12,620 bases of DNA from Nitrospiraceae bacterium (GTDB lineage: Bacteria > Nitrospirota > Thermodesulfovibrionia > Thermodesulfovibrionales > UBA9159). The notes beneath the pieces were generated by a model. The model was not told the DNA's origin, did not search any database, and was given only the letters and a program-made list of their open reading frames with translations. Location of the stretch: contig DMNE01000492.1 in NCBI GenBank assembly GCA_003453735.1, positions 1 through 12,620 on the forward strand, in the 5' to 3' direction. Within the stretch, counting starts at the first letter, position 1, and every line of letters begins with the position of its first letter. The position numbers and the translations under genes are program-made. Below are positions 1 through 6,919 of the stretch, piece by piece.

Positions 1-1154
1 ATTGAATTTATGTGAGTTATTAGGTTCATGTAGGGGAAATTGATGTTGATTGAATTTGGATCATTAGTGGTACTTCCGGTAGCCGTATAATCTCCTAAAT
101 AGATGCCATCCACTGTCCCGGTGTCTTCAAAGGCTAATAAACCCATCTTTGGCCTCAGGTTAAGCGTCTCAAAATTATAGGCAAGGCCGCCGGAAGGTGT
201 CCACGTCACAATGGCACTCGCACATAGTGCAGGAGTAACATTTGTTGCGGGACTGACACTGCAGCGTCCGGTGATCCTGCTCCAGGGAACCTTGACACTA
301 TTTCCGTCATTTGTCGTAAGGACACACCCGCTTTGGTACACGCCGCTGCCGTTCAAAAGGTTGTTAACGCCGCAACAACCCGTTCCGGCTACCGACCCTG
401 TACATGCAGCGCCTACCTCTCCGGCCGCGGTATCAATCTGCCACAATTCCGCATCGCAATACGCGGGGGTGTATGGTTTGTTCGCACACGTGGCCGGAGT
501 CCCTCCGGTCATTGCCCAGCGAAGCATGTCGATTCGAGCCATATGCATATAATTGAGAAAATTCCCTGATGCACTCCCACACTGTCCCGTCATCGTGGTC
601 GCCGTGCAACAACAATATTGGCTCGATGTACAGGTCGTACCGGCCAGAGTACAACTCCCGTTTTTACTACCGAACTCGCCGGCATTCGAACATTTACTTG
701 ATTTACTGACGCAACTCGCTTTTGAGCACGTTGCGGTACACTTTGTCGTGGGGGTATATTCCTCCCATATTCCGTTTGAATCCTGTTCGTAGCTCTTGTT
801 TGGATTGAAATAGCCATCATACGTTACAGAAGCATTATAGCCGCAGCTACTGGGGCACGTATCCGACCCACCCGTGCAGTCGGAACTCGAGGCGCATGGC
901 AGCCCGCTTTGCGAACAAGAGCAATTGGTGTCACAGGCATTCGGATTGCCTGCTTGGCCGTAGTAACCGCACCAACTCATGCTGCCGCTCACATCCTGAA
1001 CTATCATGATATTGGGCTGCACCGCAGAGGTGACGACAGGAGGCGTCTGGCAATAGGAGTCCATAAGCGCGGCTGAATAGGTGTAAGAAAAGGCGCCCGA
1101 CAGCGCAAGAATTGTCAAAACCAGAAATAATGTAAAAAGATATTTTTTCATCAT
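1..1154 (-). CDS. PilY1-like VWA-domain pilus adhesin, N-terminal part (runs off window)
   Basis: I translated the minus strand by hand and the frame stays open for 384 codons to the window edge, so only the N-terminus is present. The start is one of two tandem ATGs (1154 or 1151), with AAGGAG 5 nt before the first. Residues 1-29 form a signal peptide (MMKK, a hydrophobic stretch, then YSA). A von Willebrand A-type strand with the metal-site motif DVSGSMS follows, with D54, S56 and S58 as the DxSxS residues. Next is a large cysteine-rich insertion with 18 Cys between residues 62 and 192, including a CCC run at 181-183. After it the fold appears to resume at NYMHMARIDMLRWAMTGG, a helix reminiscent of PilY1/PilC proteins. 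Such proteins sit at type IV pilus tips, acting in adhesion and pilus biogenesis, and are exported through the periplasm. The C-terminal beta-propeller expected of PilY1 would lie outside the window, so a different secreted VWA protein is possible. Confidence 0.75.
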   Translation of the reverse strand, partial: MMKKYLFTLFLVLTILALSGAFSYTYSAALMDSYCQTPPVVTSAVQPNIMIVQDVSGSMSWCGYYGQAGNPNACDTNCSCSQSGLPCASSSDCTGGSDTCPSSCGYNASVTYDGYFNPNKSYEQDSNGIWEEYTPTTKCTATCSKASCVSKSSKCSNAGEFGSKNGSCTLAGTTCTSSQYCCCTATTMTGQCGSASGNFLNYMHMARIDMLRWAMTGGTPATCANKPYTPAYCDAELWQIDTAAGEVGAACTGSVAGTGCCGVNNLLNGSGVYQSGCVLTTNDGNSVKVPWSRITGRCSVSPATNVTPALCASAIVTWTPSGGLAYNFETLNLRPKMGLLAFEDTGTVDGIYLGDYTATGSTTNDPNSININFPYMNLITHINS

Positions 1155-1156
1155 AT

Positions 1157-1510
1157 TTACTCCTTCTTCCTGACTCTATCCCTGACTATTGGCGATGTGA
1201 TCTTGTATATCACACTGCCTTTGCAGGAGGAACTATTGATGGAAAAAGAGAACTTTCCCTCCTCCTGTCCTTGCAGGGCTGAGGCACGGTTGACACTGAA
1301 TACCCTCGAACCAGGACAGCTCTGAGATAGTACGTCGACCACAATTGTGCCCTCCTTTACATTGACCCTCTTGAGAATGCCGGTTAAATAGAGGTTGTCC
1401 CCGGCACTGGCCGGAGAGATCATCAGCACCGAAGTCGAAAGAAACACAACAAGGAGATAGATAGGGAAGAAAACCCGGAAAAAGAATCTTGATTTGGACT
1501 TTATAACCAT
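1157..1510 (-). CDS. Small secreted protein upstream of the PilY1-like gene (unknown function)
   Basis: This 117-residue protein has a clear Sec signal peptide: a basic N-terminus (VIKSKSR), a hydrophobic core to about residue 32 and a likely signal peptidase I site at ASA-GDN (after residue 36). The mature ~81 residues are predicted mostly beta, with only two cysteines, C65 and C96. Both lie in similar settings (SQSCPGSRVF and SSSCKGSVIY), suggesting either an internal duplication or a disulfide between matching loops. The ATG at 1510 has a strong ribosome-binding site (GGGAGGGAG). The stop codon is 2 nt before the first ATG of the PilY1-like gene, whose Shine-Dalgarno sequence lies inside this frame, so the two form one translationally close operon. 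I do not recognise a named family. Its position suggests an exported accessory of the adhesin or pilus; that is inference. Confidence 0.75.
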   Translation of the reverse strand: MVIKSKSRFFFRVFFPIYLLVVFLSTSVLMISPASAGDNLYLTGILKRVNVKEGTIVVDVLSQSCPGSRVFSVNRASALQGQEEGKFSFSINSSSCKGSVIYKITSPIVRDRVRKKE

Positions 1511-1572
1511 ACTCCCTCCCTCACAATCTTTTGTTAATGACGTTCACAATCAACATTTACAGGTTCATGGAG

Positions 1573-1588
1573 AGCAACTTCTGTGCCA
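1573..1588 (-). promoter_or_regulatory. Sigma-54 (RpoN) promoter for the PilY1-like operon
   Basis: Read on the minus strand the site is TGGCAC-AGAAG-TTGCT. It matches the -24/-12 consensus TGGCAC-N5-TTGC(A/T) at every fixed position, with the required 10 nt between GG and GC. The predicted transcription start is near 1562, giving a leader of about 50 nt before the ATG at 1510. Sigma-54 promoters need an enhancer-binding activator, and one of that class is encoded in the window at 5356-6705. Whether that regulator or another one (such as a PilR) acts here is not shown by the sequence. Confidence 0.75.
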
Positions 1589-1651
1589 GACTGCCATGTA
1601 TGAAAGGCAGGCCTAATATAAGGTTTTTTTGTATTGATGAAAGCATAACTA

Positions 1652-1769
1652 TGTAACGGATTACACAATTGGGGTAATGAATGACATAATCTACCCATCA
1701 TGAACAGAGAACGGTGCGATCAGCTAAAAGACAATAATTGTGCTGTCTTCTCAATTTCTTGCATGTTAC
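1652..1769. promoter_or_regulatory. Candidate upstream activator sites for the 1573-1588 promoter
   Basis: A perfect dyad, TGTAA-CGGA-TTACA, occupies 1652-1665, about 70 bp upstream of the -24 element. It contains GTAAC at 1653-1657. A second GTTAC lies at 1765-1769 within ATGTTACATTACAT. GTTAC/GTAAC submotifs are, as I recall, what Pseudomonas CbrB recognises upstream of its sigma-54 promoters. The same pentamer recurs upstream of the second sigma-54 promoter in this window. The motif is short and could occur by chance, so this is a hypothesis about binding rather than an established operator. Confidence 0.3.
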
Positions 1770-2097
1770 ATTACATCTTTGCCTATAAAAGATATAGGAA
1801 GAGAGGTTTTGTTAATAGGTGTATAATCTGAGGGCTTCGAGAAATAGCATCTTGGAAGCCGCGGCGCCAGGGCATACTGCACGGCCGAATTGGGAAGATA
1901 CTGATTTCTCGCCTTCGAGTCTCTTGCGTCTCCTCAATTACATTTTTGCACCCTCATTTCCTGCAATTAAAAACATGACTCCCTTGCCATCTTTTGAGGC
2001 GCCATTAAATCTATTCGGCAGCTCGCTTTATCAGCGACCTCATTGGTCGGCAGCAGAAGATAAAAAAGAAGATTTAGGCTATAATAGATGGGGCAGC

Positions 2098-2286
2098 ATG
2101 AGAAATCCTGAGATCTGGGTATTTATCTTTGTGCTCGGCCTTTTAGGTCTGAATTGGCCTTTCCTGGAGATATTTCATATAGACGTAGTTTCGTACCTCT
2201 TCTTCTTCTGGCTCCTATTCATCGTTTTGCTGGGTTTTGCCGCCCATAAAAACCGGTCGGAGGGCAGGGGGGGGCATAGTTTGTAG
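2098..2286 (+). CDS. Small two-helix membrane protein ahead of the sensor kinase
   Basis: This 62-residue frame starts MRNPEIWVFI. It has two strongly hydrophobic segments, at about residues 6-25 and 30-49, joined by a short turn (FHIDV). The tail is basic and glycine-rich (KNRSEGRGGHSL), so it is probably a hairpin inner-membrane protein. The ATG at 2098 has only a weak G-rich ribosome-binding site (GGGG 4 nt upstream). The frame is open further upstream, but that part looks noncoding. The stop is 2 nt before the GTG of the symporter-kinase. Two known precedents fit this position: small membrane subunits encoded beside sodium:solute symporters (DUF4212 type), and CbrX, the small frame translationally coupled to cbrA in Pseudomonas. 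I cannot assign it to either family from sequence. It may be a subunit of the sensor, a coupling leader, or both. Confidence 0.6.
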   Translation: MRNPEIWVFIFVLGLLGLNWPFLEIFHIDVVSYLFFFWLLFIVLLGFAAHKNRSEGRGGHSL

Positions 2287-2288
2287 AG

Positions 2289-5246
2289 GTGTTTGCACCG
2301 TATAATCTCTTCCTCATTGTTTTCTGCTATCTGCTCCTCCTTTTTGCTGCCGCATACTACGCAGAAAAAAAGGAGAAATCAGGCAGAAGTATTGTTAATA
2401 ATCCCTATATCTATTCCCTGTCCCTTGCTGTTTACTGCACTTCCTGGACATTCTACGGCAGCGTTGGCAAGGCGGCAACATCAGGGCTCTCCTTTCTCAC
2501 GATATATTTGGGGCCGACACTTATGGCTGCCCTCTGGATGGCTGTCCTCAAGAAGGTCGTGAGGATCACAAAGGCAAACAGGATTACTACAATATCCGAC
2601 TTTATAGGATCACGATACGGTAAGTCCCTTCTTCTTTCTTCCCTCCTAACCATTGTGGCCGTCTTTGGTATCACCCCCTATCTCGGACTCCAGTTTAAAG
2701 CGATTATCAGTACCTTCACCATCATGGCCGGCGAAACGACAGGGAGTGCAGCGGTGGGGCTCTTTATCACCTTCACCCTGGGGATGTTTGCGATCATTTT
2801 CGGAGCGCGCAGACTCGATTCCTCGGAAAGGCATGGAGGGCTTGTCTTTGCGATAGCGTTCGAATCTATTGTGAAGTTGTTCGCCTTTGTCCTGGTGGGT
2901 ATCTTCGTTACCTTCAGCCTGTTTCATGGATTTAACGATATCCTTGGCAGGATCAAGGATTCAGCGTATTCCGTTCTCCTTTTCCTCGGAACAGGAACTG
3001 GGACGGATTACCCGGAATGGCTGGCACTCCTGTTCCTTTCTATGATGGCTATCATGTTCTTGCCGCGGCAGTTTCAGATGGCTGTTGTGGAGAATTATGA
3101 CGAGTCCCACATTGCGAAGGCAGCATGGCTATTCCCCCTCTATCTCTTCCTGATAAATATATTTGTACTGCCCATAGCCTTCGGCGGGCTTCTTCTGGGA
3201 GGGACCGGCAAGGAAGCGGACTATTTTGTCCTCACCCTCCCGCTGCAGCACGGCATGAAATACCTCTCGCTCTTTGCCTTCATCGGGGGGTTTTCCGCTG
3301 CGGCGAGCATGGTGATTGTCGAGACGTTGGCATTAAGCACCATGGTGATGAACAGCATCATCATGCCCATACTCATTAATTTTCATGACGCGCCGAAATT
3401 TCCGGCGGTGGTCTTAAATATTAAGAGGCTTGTCATTCTCGGGGTCGTTTATCTCGGATACCTCTTTGCAAGATCCGTAGGGGAATTCTATAGCCTCGTC
3501 GATATTGGACTGACATCCTTTGAGGCCGTGAGCCTCTTTGCACCGGCATTTTTTTTGGGGTTGTACTGGAAGAGAGGGAACCGAAGGGGAGCTACGGCAG
3601 GCCTCCTTGTTGGTTTTGCCGCCTGGTTTTACACTCTCATCATACCGGCCCTGACCAAGGCGGGTATCATCAGAGATATCGGCATCATAGGACTTATGAC
3701 TCACTCTGAGATGCTCAACCCGCATGCCCTCTTCGGAATCGAAGGCCTTGGCAAGTGGGGGAATGCCTTTTTCTGGAGCATGCTCATGAATCTTGTTGTA
3801 TATGTCGGCGTGTCTGTGTTTACTAAACAATCGAAGGAAGAAGAGATCCAGGCACTCATTTTTGTGGAGTCCTATGAAAGATTGAAGGAACTTGCCCATG
3901 GCAGTTCATATACGGCAGACGACTTACAGGATATTCTTGCCCAGTACATAGGCAGGGCAGAAGCAGTGGATGTCACCAAGAACTATTTATTAAAGAAGAA
4001 CATGAAACGGGAGGAACTCACCTCGAAGGAACTCTTTGAATTACGAGATGAAGCGGAGAAGGTGCTGTCAGGCGCGATTGGGTCGTCCATAGCAGCGATT
4101 ATCTTTGAAGATAAGCTGGTGTTGACAGCAAAGGAGAGAGGTGAACTCTCTGAATCAATACAGCATATTACTGAGAGTTTGAGACTTTCACGACAGGAAT
4201 TGGCTGCAACAAATAGGGAGATCTCATTTCTCAAGGAATTCAGTGAAAATATCATAGAGAGCGCTCCGGTGGGGATCTTGACAATTGATTCTTTTTTGAG
4301 GGTGAAATACTGGAATCGGGAGATGGAGACGATCACCGGCATAAAGCGGTCCAGTGCATTCAACAGGTCTATCATCTCATTGCTGCCATGGCTGACACAG
4401 GAGACACTCCTGCAAAACAAAGAGGGGGAAATGACCATCCAGAATCCTTCCCTGCAATCCTTCAAGATCAATGTTAGCAAGTTTAAAGACCCTTCTGGAG
4501 GTTTTGTTGTCATCCTGGAAGATATAACCGAAAAGAAGAAGTTGGAGGAGCAGTTGCTGCAGACATCCAAGCTCGCGAGCATCGGGAAATTGACGGCTGG
4601 GATATCCCATGAAATCGGCAACCCCCTCGCATCTATTTCTTCCCTTGTTCAGGAACTGAGTTTGTTGGAGATGGAAACTGAGCATGATGTATCATTTACG
4701 ATGGAATCGTTAAAGACCATGAATAGTCATCTCGATCGGATTGCCAGGATTGTCCGAAGCCTTGGGGACTTTGCACGGATGTCTTCGGCAGAAAGAACCA
4801 TTTCGAATATTTCCGAGATCCTTGACCGCTCGGTCAACCTGGTGAAATACGACAGGCGGTTTAAGAATGTCCAGTTCACTACTGATATCAGCGAGATTCC
4901 CCTTTTACGGCTTAATCCTGACCAGATACAGCAGGTTTTCTTGAATCTCATGTTTAACGCACTCGATGCGATGCCCGATGGCGGCAAACTCCATGTATCC
5001 ATGAGAAAAGAAGGCGCTTCTGTCGAAATCGTTTTCTCCGACACAGGCGTTGGTATTGATGAAGCAGTACTCGACAGGATATTCGATCCGTTCTTTACGA
5101 CGAAAGCACCGGGAAGAGGCACGGGATTAGGCTTGAGCATTTGCTATGGTATAATCAGGGAACATAACGGGAATATAGCGGTAAAAAGCGAAAAAGGAGG
5201 GGGAACGGCCTTTGTCATCAATCTGGCGGCGGTAGAAAATCCATGA
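2289..5246 (+). CDS. CbrA-like sodium:solute symporter / sensor histidine kinase fusion
   Basis: This 985-residue inner-membrane protein senses a solute and signals to the response regulator at 5356. Residues 1 to about 515 form a multi-helix sodium:solute symporter (SSS) domain, with CbrA-style stretches such as FYGSVGKAATSGLS and LPRQFQMAVVENYDESHIAK. A STAC-like linker domain follows (about 530-610, ending near GAIGSS), then a coiled coil (about 610-650) and a PAS domain (about 653-760). The HisKA domain has its phospho-acceptor at H774 (ISHEIGNPL). The ATPase domain shows the N box (N890), G1 (DTGVGID, from 918), F box (DPFFTTK) and G2 (GRGTGLGLS). All kinase motifs are intact. The start is a GTG with no well-spaced ribosome-binding site: the nearest strong G-run is 14 nt away. 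Translation may therefore depend on the frame ending 2 nt upstream. Relatives include CbrA and CrbS/MxtR, which control carbon and acetate use. The ligand here is unknown; acs downstream makes acetate or a related carboxylate plausible. Confidence 0.9.
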   Translation: MFAPYNLFLIVFCYLLLLFAAAYYAEKKEKSGRSIVNNPYIYSLSLAVYCTSWTFYGSVGKAATSGLSFLTIYLGPTLMAALWMAVLKKVVRITKANRITTISDFIGSRYGKSLLLSSLLTIVAVFGITPYLGLQFKAIISTFTIMAGETTGSAAVGLFITFTLGMFAIIFGARRLDSSERHGGLVFAIAFESIVKLFAFVLVGIFVTFSLFHGFNDILGRIKDSAYSVLLFLGTGTGTDYPEWLALLFLSMMAIMFLPRQFQMAVVENYDESHIAKAAWLFPLYLFLINIFVLPIAFGGLLLGGTGKEADYFVLTLPLQHGMKYLSLFAFIGGFSAAASMVIVETLALSTMVMNSIIMPILINFHDAPKFPAVVLNIKRLVILGVVYLGYLFARSVGEFYSLVDIGLTSFEAVSLFAPAFFLGLYWKRGNRRGATAGLLVGFAAWFYTLIIPALTKAGIIRDIGIIGLMTHSEMLNPHALFGIEGLGKWGNAFFWSMLMNLVVYVGVSVFTKQSKEEEIQALIFVESYERLKELAHGSSYTADDLQDILAQYIGRAEAVDVTKNYLLKKNMKREELTSKELFELRDEAEKVLSGAIGSSIAAIIFEDKLVLTAKERGELSESIQHITESLRLSRQELAATNREISFLKEFSENIIESAPVGILTIDSFLRVKYWNREMETITGIKRSSAFNRSIISLLPWLTQETLLQNKEGEMTIQNPSLQSFKINVSKFKDPSGGFVVILEDITEKKKLEEQLLQTSKLASIGKLTAGISHEIGNPLASISSLVQELSLLEMETEHDVSFTMESLKTMNSHLDRIARIVRSLGDFARMSSAERTISNISEILDRSVNLVKYDRRFKNVQFTTDISEIPLLRLNPDQIQQVFLNLMFNALDAMPDGGKLHVSMRKEGASVEIVFSDTGVGIDEAVLDRIFDPFFTTKAPGRGTGLGLSICYGIIREHNGNIAVKSEKGGGTAFVINLAAVENP

Positions 5247-5359
5247 ACGAACGACTGCTCCCTGTAGAGGACAAGGAGACGTTGTTCCTCCATTGCATGC
5301 TCTTGATGAAGCGGCATCGCGAAACATTCAGGTTGATGGTCGGAGGATGTCATAGGTGA
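5243..5359 (+). pseudogene. 38-codon frame resembling the start of a response regulator (possible vestige)
   Basis: The gap between kinase and regulator holds a short frame, MNERLLPVEDKETLF and so on. Ten of its first 15 residues match the start of the downstream regulator (MAERLLIVEDEDTLC), including the acidic VED of a receiver domain. Many of the matching codons differ at the third base. The resemblance fades after about residue 15. Its ATG overlaps the kinase stop as ATGA, the usual arrangement for a kinase-regulator pair, and its TGA overlaps the GTG/ATG of the real regulator. It may be the remnant of a duplicated receiver gene, now serving at most as a coupling leader. The match is short, so chance remains possible. 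Confidence 0.4.
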
Positions 5360-6705
5360 TGGCTGAGCGGTTGCTCATCGTTGAGGATGAAGATACGCTG
5401 TGTGAGTCGCTTAAAAGGGTTTTTTCGAAAGAGCGCTACGAAGTTGATGCGACAAACAGTGCAGAGGCTGCTCTTGATTTGCTTGCAGAAGGACATTACA
5501 GCCTGATTATCAGCGATATTATTCTGCCGGGAATGAACGGCATAGAGCTCCTGAAGCGCATAAAGGAAAGAATATCGGACCAGCTCTTTATCATAATGAC
5601 AGCATACGCTTCGCTGGAAACCGCTGTGGAGGCCTTAAGGGCCGGTGCCTATGATTATGTCATAAAGCCGGTTATCCATGAGGAGATAAAGCAGATAGTC
5701 AAGAATGCCTTAAACCAGAAGGCACTTCAAACTGAGAACGCTATCCTCAGAAAACAGCTGGAGAAAGAGTATGATTTCAGCAGAATTATCGGGGAAAGTC
5801 CTGCAATAAAGAGAATTATCAACGAGGTAAAAAAGTTTTCTGATGCGAAGAGTAATGTACTTATTCTCGGGGAAACAGGTACTGGCAAAGAATTGCTTGC
5901 CCGGGCGCTTCATTACAATAGCCAGAGGGCGGATAGGCCATTTATCCCCATTAACTGCAGTGCCATCCCTGAACAACTTCTTGAGTCCGAACTTTTCGGC
6001 CATGTCAAAGGGGCGTTTACAGGAGCTATAAGTTTTAAAAAAGGGCTTTTTGAGGAGGCCAATGGAGGGACGGTATTTCTAGATGAAATAGGCAATTTGA
6101 ATATGACTCTGCAATCAAAACTGCTCAGAGTTCTTGAGGATTACCAAATACGCCCTGTTGGCGGGACGCAGAGCGTCAAGATAGACCTCCGCTTTATTTG
6201 TGCGACAAACAGAAACCTTGAAACAGCGCTGAAGGAAGGTCAGTTCCGGGAAGACCTTTTTTACAGGATTAATGTTATAACGATTAAAGTCCCGCCTCTC
6301 AGGCAAAGAAAAGAGGATATTGAGCCTCTTGTAAGATATTCTATACAGAAATATTCTGCAGATTTGGGTAAGCCAGTAAAGGATATGAATGCCGAGACGA
6401 TGAAACTGCTTGTTGACTATCATTGGCCGGGGAATGTCAGAGAACTGCAGAACATAATTGAACGCGCCATTCTTATAGCCGAAAACGGTATATTAAGTGC
6501 CGAACACCTGCCTGACAACGTGAAGGCAGGTTTGATATTTACTCAGGAAATGTTGGAGGACAGACTTTCTATAGAAGAATATACCAAGACATTTATTCAA
6601 AAGTATCAGCATGAATTTACGGAGCAGCAGATGGCTGATATGCTCGGCATTACACGAAAGTCTCTATGGGAAAAGAGAAAACGATGGGGGATCAACAGGG
6701 CGTAA
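5356..6705 (+). CDS. NtrC-family sigma-54-dependent response regulator
   Basis: This 449-residue cytoplasmic activator is the likely partner of the adjacent kinase. The receiver domain (about 5-120) has acidic residues E10 and D11, phospho-acceptor D54 (IISDIILPG), T82 and K104. The AAA+ domain (about 143-370) has Walker A GETGTGKE at 172-179, GAFTGA at 219-224 and Walker B VFLDE at 240-244. GAFTGA is the loop that contacts sigma-54. The C-terminal Fis-type helix-turn-helix (about 420-446) includes GITRKSLWEKRKRWGI. All motifs needed for phosphorylation, ATP hydrolysis and sigma-54 contact look intact. GGAGG at 5342-5346 is 9 nt before the GTG at 5356; the ATG at 5359 is the alternative start. 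Domain order matches CbrB and NtrC. Its targets are not shown, but two strong sigma-54 promoters lie nearby, at 1573-1588 and 6871-6886. Confidence 0.93.
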   Translation: MMAERLLIVEDEDTLCESLKRVFSKERYEVDATNSAEAALDLLAEGHYSLIISDIILPGMNGIELLKRIKERISDQLFIIMTAYASLETAVEALRAGAYDYVIKPVIHEEIKQIVKNALNQKALQTENAILRKQLEKEYDFSRIIGESPAIKRIINEVKKFSDAKSNVLILGETGTGKELLARALHYNSQRADRPFIPINCSAIPEQLLESELFGHVKGAFTGAISFKKGLFEEANGGTVFLDEIGNLNMTLQSKLLRVLEDYQIRPVGGTQSVKIDLRFICATNRNLETALKEGQFREDLFYRINVITIKVPPLRQRKEDIEPLVRYSIQKYSADLGKPVKDMNAETMKLLVDYHWPGNVRELQNIIERAILIAENGILSAEHLPDNVKAGLIFTQEMLEDRLSIEEYTKTFIQKYQHEFTEQQMADMLGITRKSLWEKRKRWGINRA

Positions 6706-6791
6706 CCATGCCATGATTCCTCTACCTCAAGACATCCAAGCTGTGTTACCATTTGTAGCACGCCTGGTTGCTGTGCATTACTTTAAGTTAC
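6702..6791. promoter_or_regulatory. Candidate upstream activator sites for the 6871-6886 promoter
   Basis: Three GTAAC/GTTAC pentamers occur at 6702-6706, 6745-6749 and 6787-6791, spaced 43 and 42 bp apart, about four helical turns each. The middle one is part of an imperfect dyad, GTGTTAC-N5-GTAGCAC (6743-6761). The third lies in a TGTG-N15-CACA arrangement (6773-6795). They lie about 80 to 170 bp upstream of the -24 element, a normal distance for enhancer-binding activators. The same pentamer appears upstream of the other sigma-54 promoter. The first site overlaps the last codons of the regulator gene, and the pentamer is short, so confidence is low. Confidence 0.3.
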
Positions 6792-6870
6792 ACAAAACAC
6801 CGCTTATAGAGCCAACCCCTTTTTGTTCAAAGGCCTGCAAATATATAAGTTATTTCCTTATTTTTCAATC

Positions 6871-6886
6871 TGGCACTTTATTTGCT
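6871..6886 (+). promoter_or_regulatory. Sigma-54 (RpoN) promoter for the DUF294 gene
   Basis: The site TGGCAC-TTTAT-TTGCT matches the -24/-12 consensus at all fixed positions, with the correct 10 nt between GG and GC. The expected transcription start is near 6897, about 23 nt before the ATG at 6920, leaving room for the GGGAG ribosome-binding site at 6908-6912. It lies directly downstream of a gene for a sigma-54 activator. It probably drives the DUF294 gene, and perhaps the carrier and acs beyond it, since I see no terminator between them. Confidence 0.8.
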
Positions 6887-6919
6887 GATTCCTAAGCCTC
6901 ATCCTCTGGGAGACAAGGA

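Larger units (their letters stand above)
1511..2097. other. Divergent intergenic region, about 590 bases, no convincing gene
   Basis: Apart from the minus-strand ribosome-binding site and sigma-54 promoter, I see no supported gene here. One plus-strand frame is open from a GTG at 1819 into the 62-residue membrane protein. Its predicted product over 1819-2097 has no signal, motif or domain-like composition and no obvious ribosome-binding site, so I treat it as chance. A TATAAT at 2080-2085 lies just ahead of the ATG at 2098 but lacks a -35 partner. The promoter for the two-component genes must be in this region, but I could not place it with confidence. The stretch from about 1590 to 1800 is AT-rich and contains the candidate activator sites listed separately. 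Confidence 0.5.

Noticed and set aside
2080..2085. TATAAT just ahead of the small membrane protein as a sigma-70 -10 box
   Set aside because: No acceptable -35 element at 16-18 bp and no extended -10. It would leave only a few bases of leader before the ATG.
1819..2097. Open frame extending the 62-residue membrane protein upstream to a GTG, for 155 residues in total
   Set aside because: The added N-terminal part has no domain-like pattern and no ribosome-binding site near the GTG. The membrane protein is a complete, plausible unit from the ATG at 2098.
6611..6895. 94-codon frame spanning the end of the regulator gene and the following gap
   Set aside because: Most of it is out of frame with the regulator, it lacks a ribosome-binding site, and it covers the sigma-54 promoter region.
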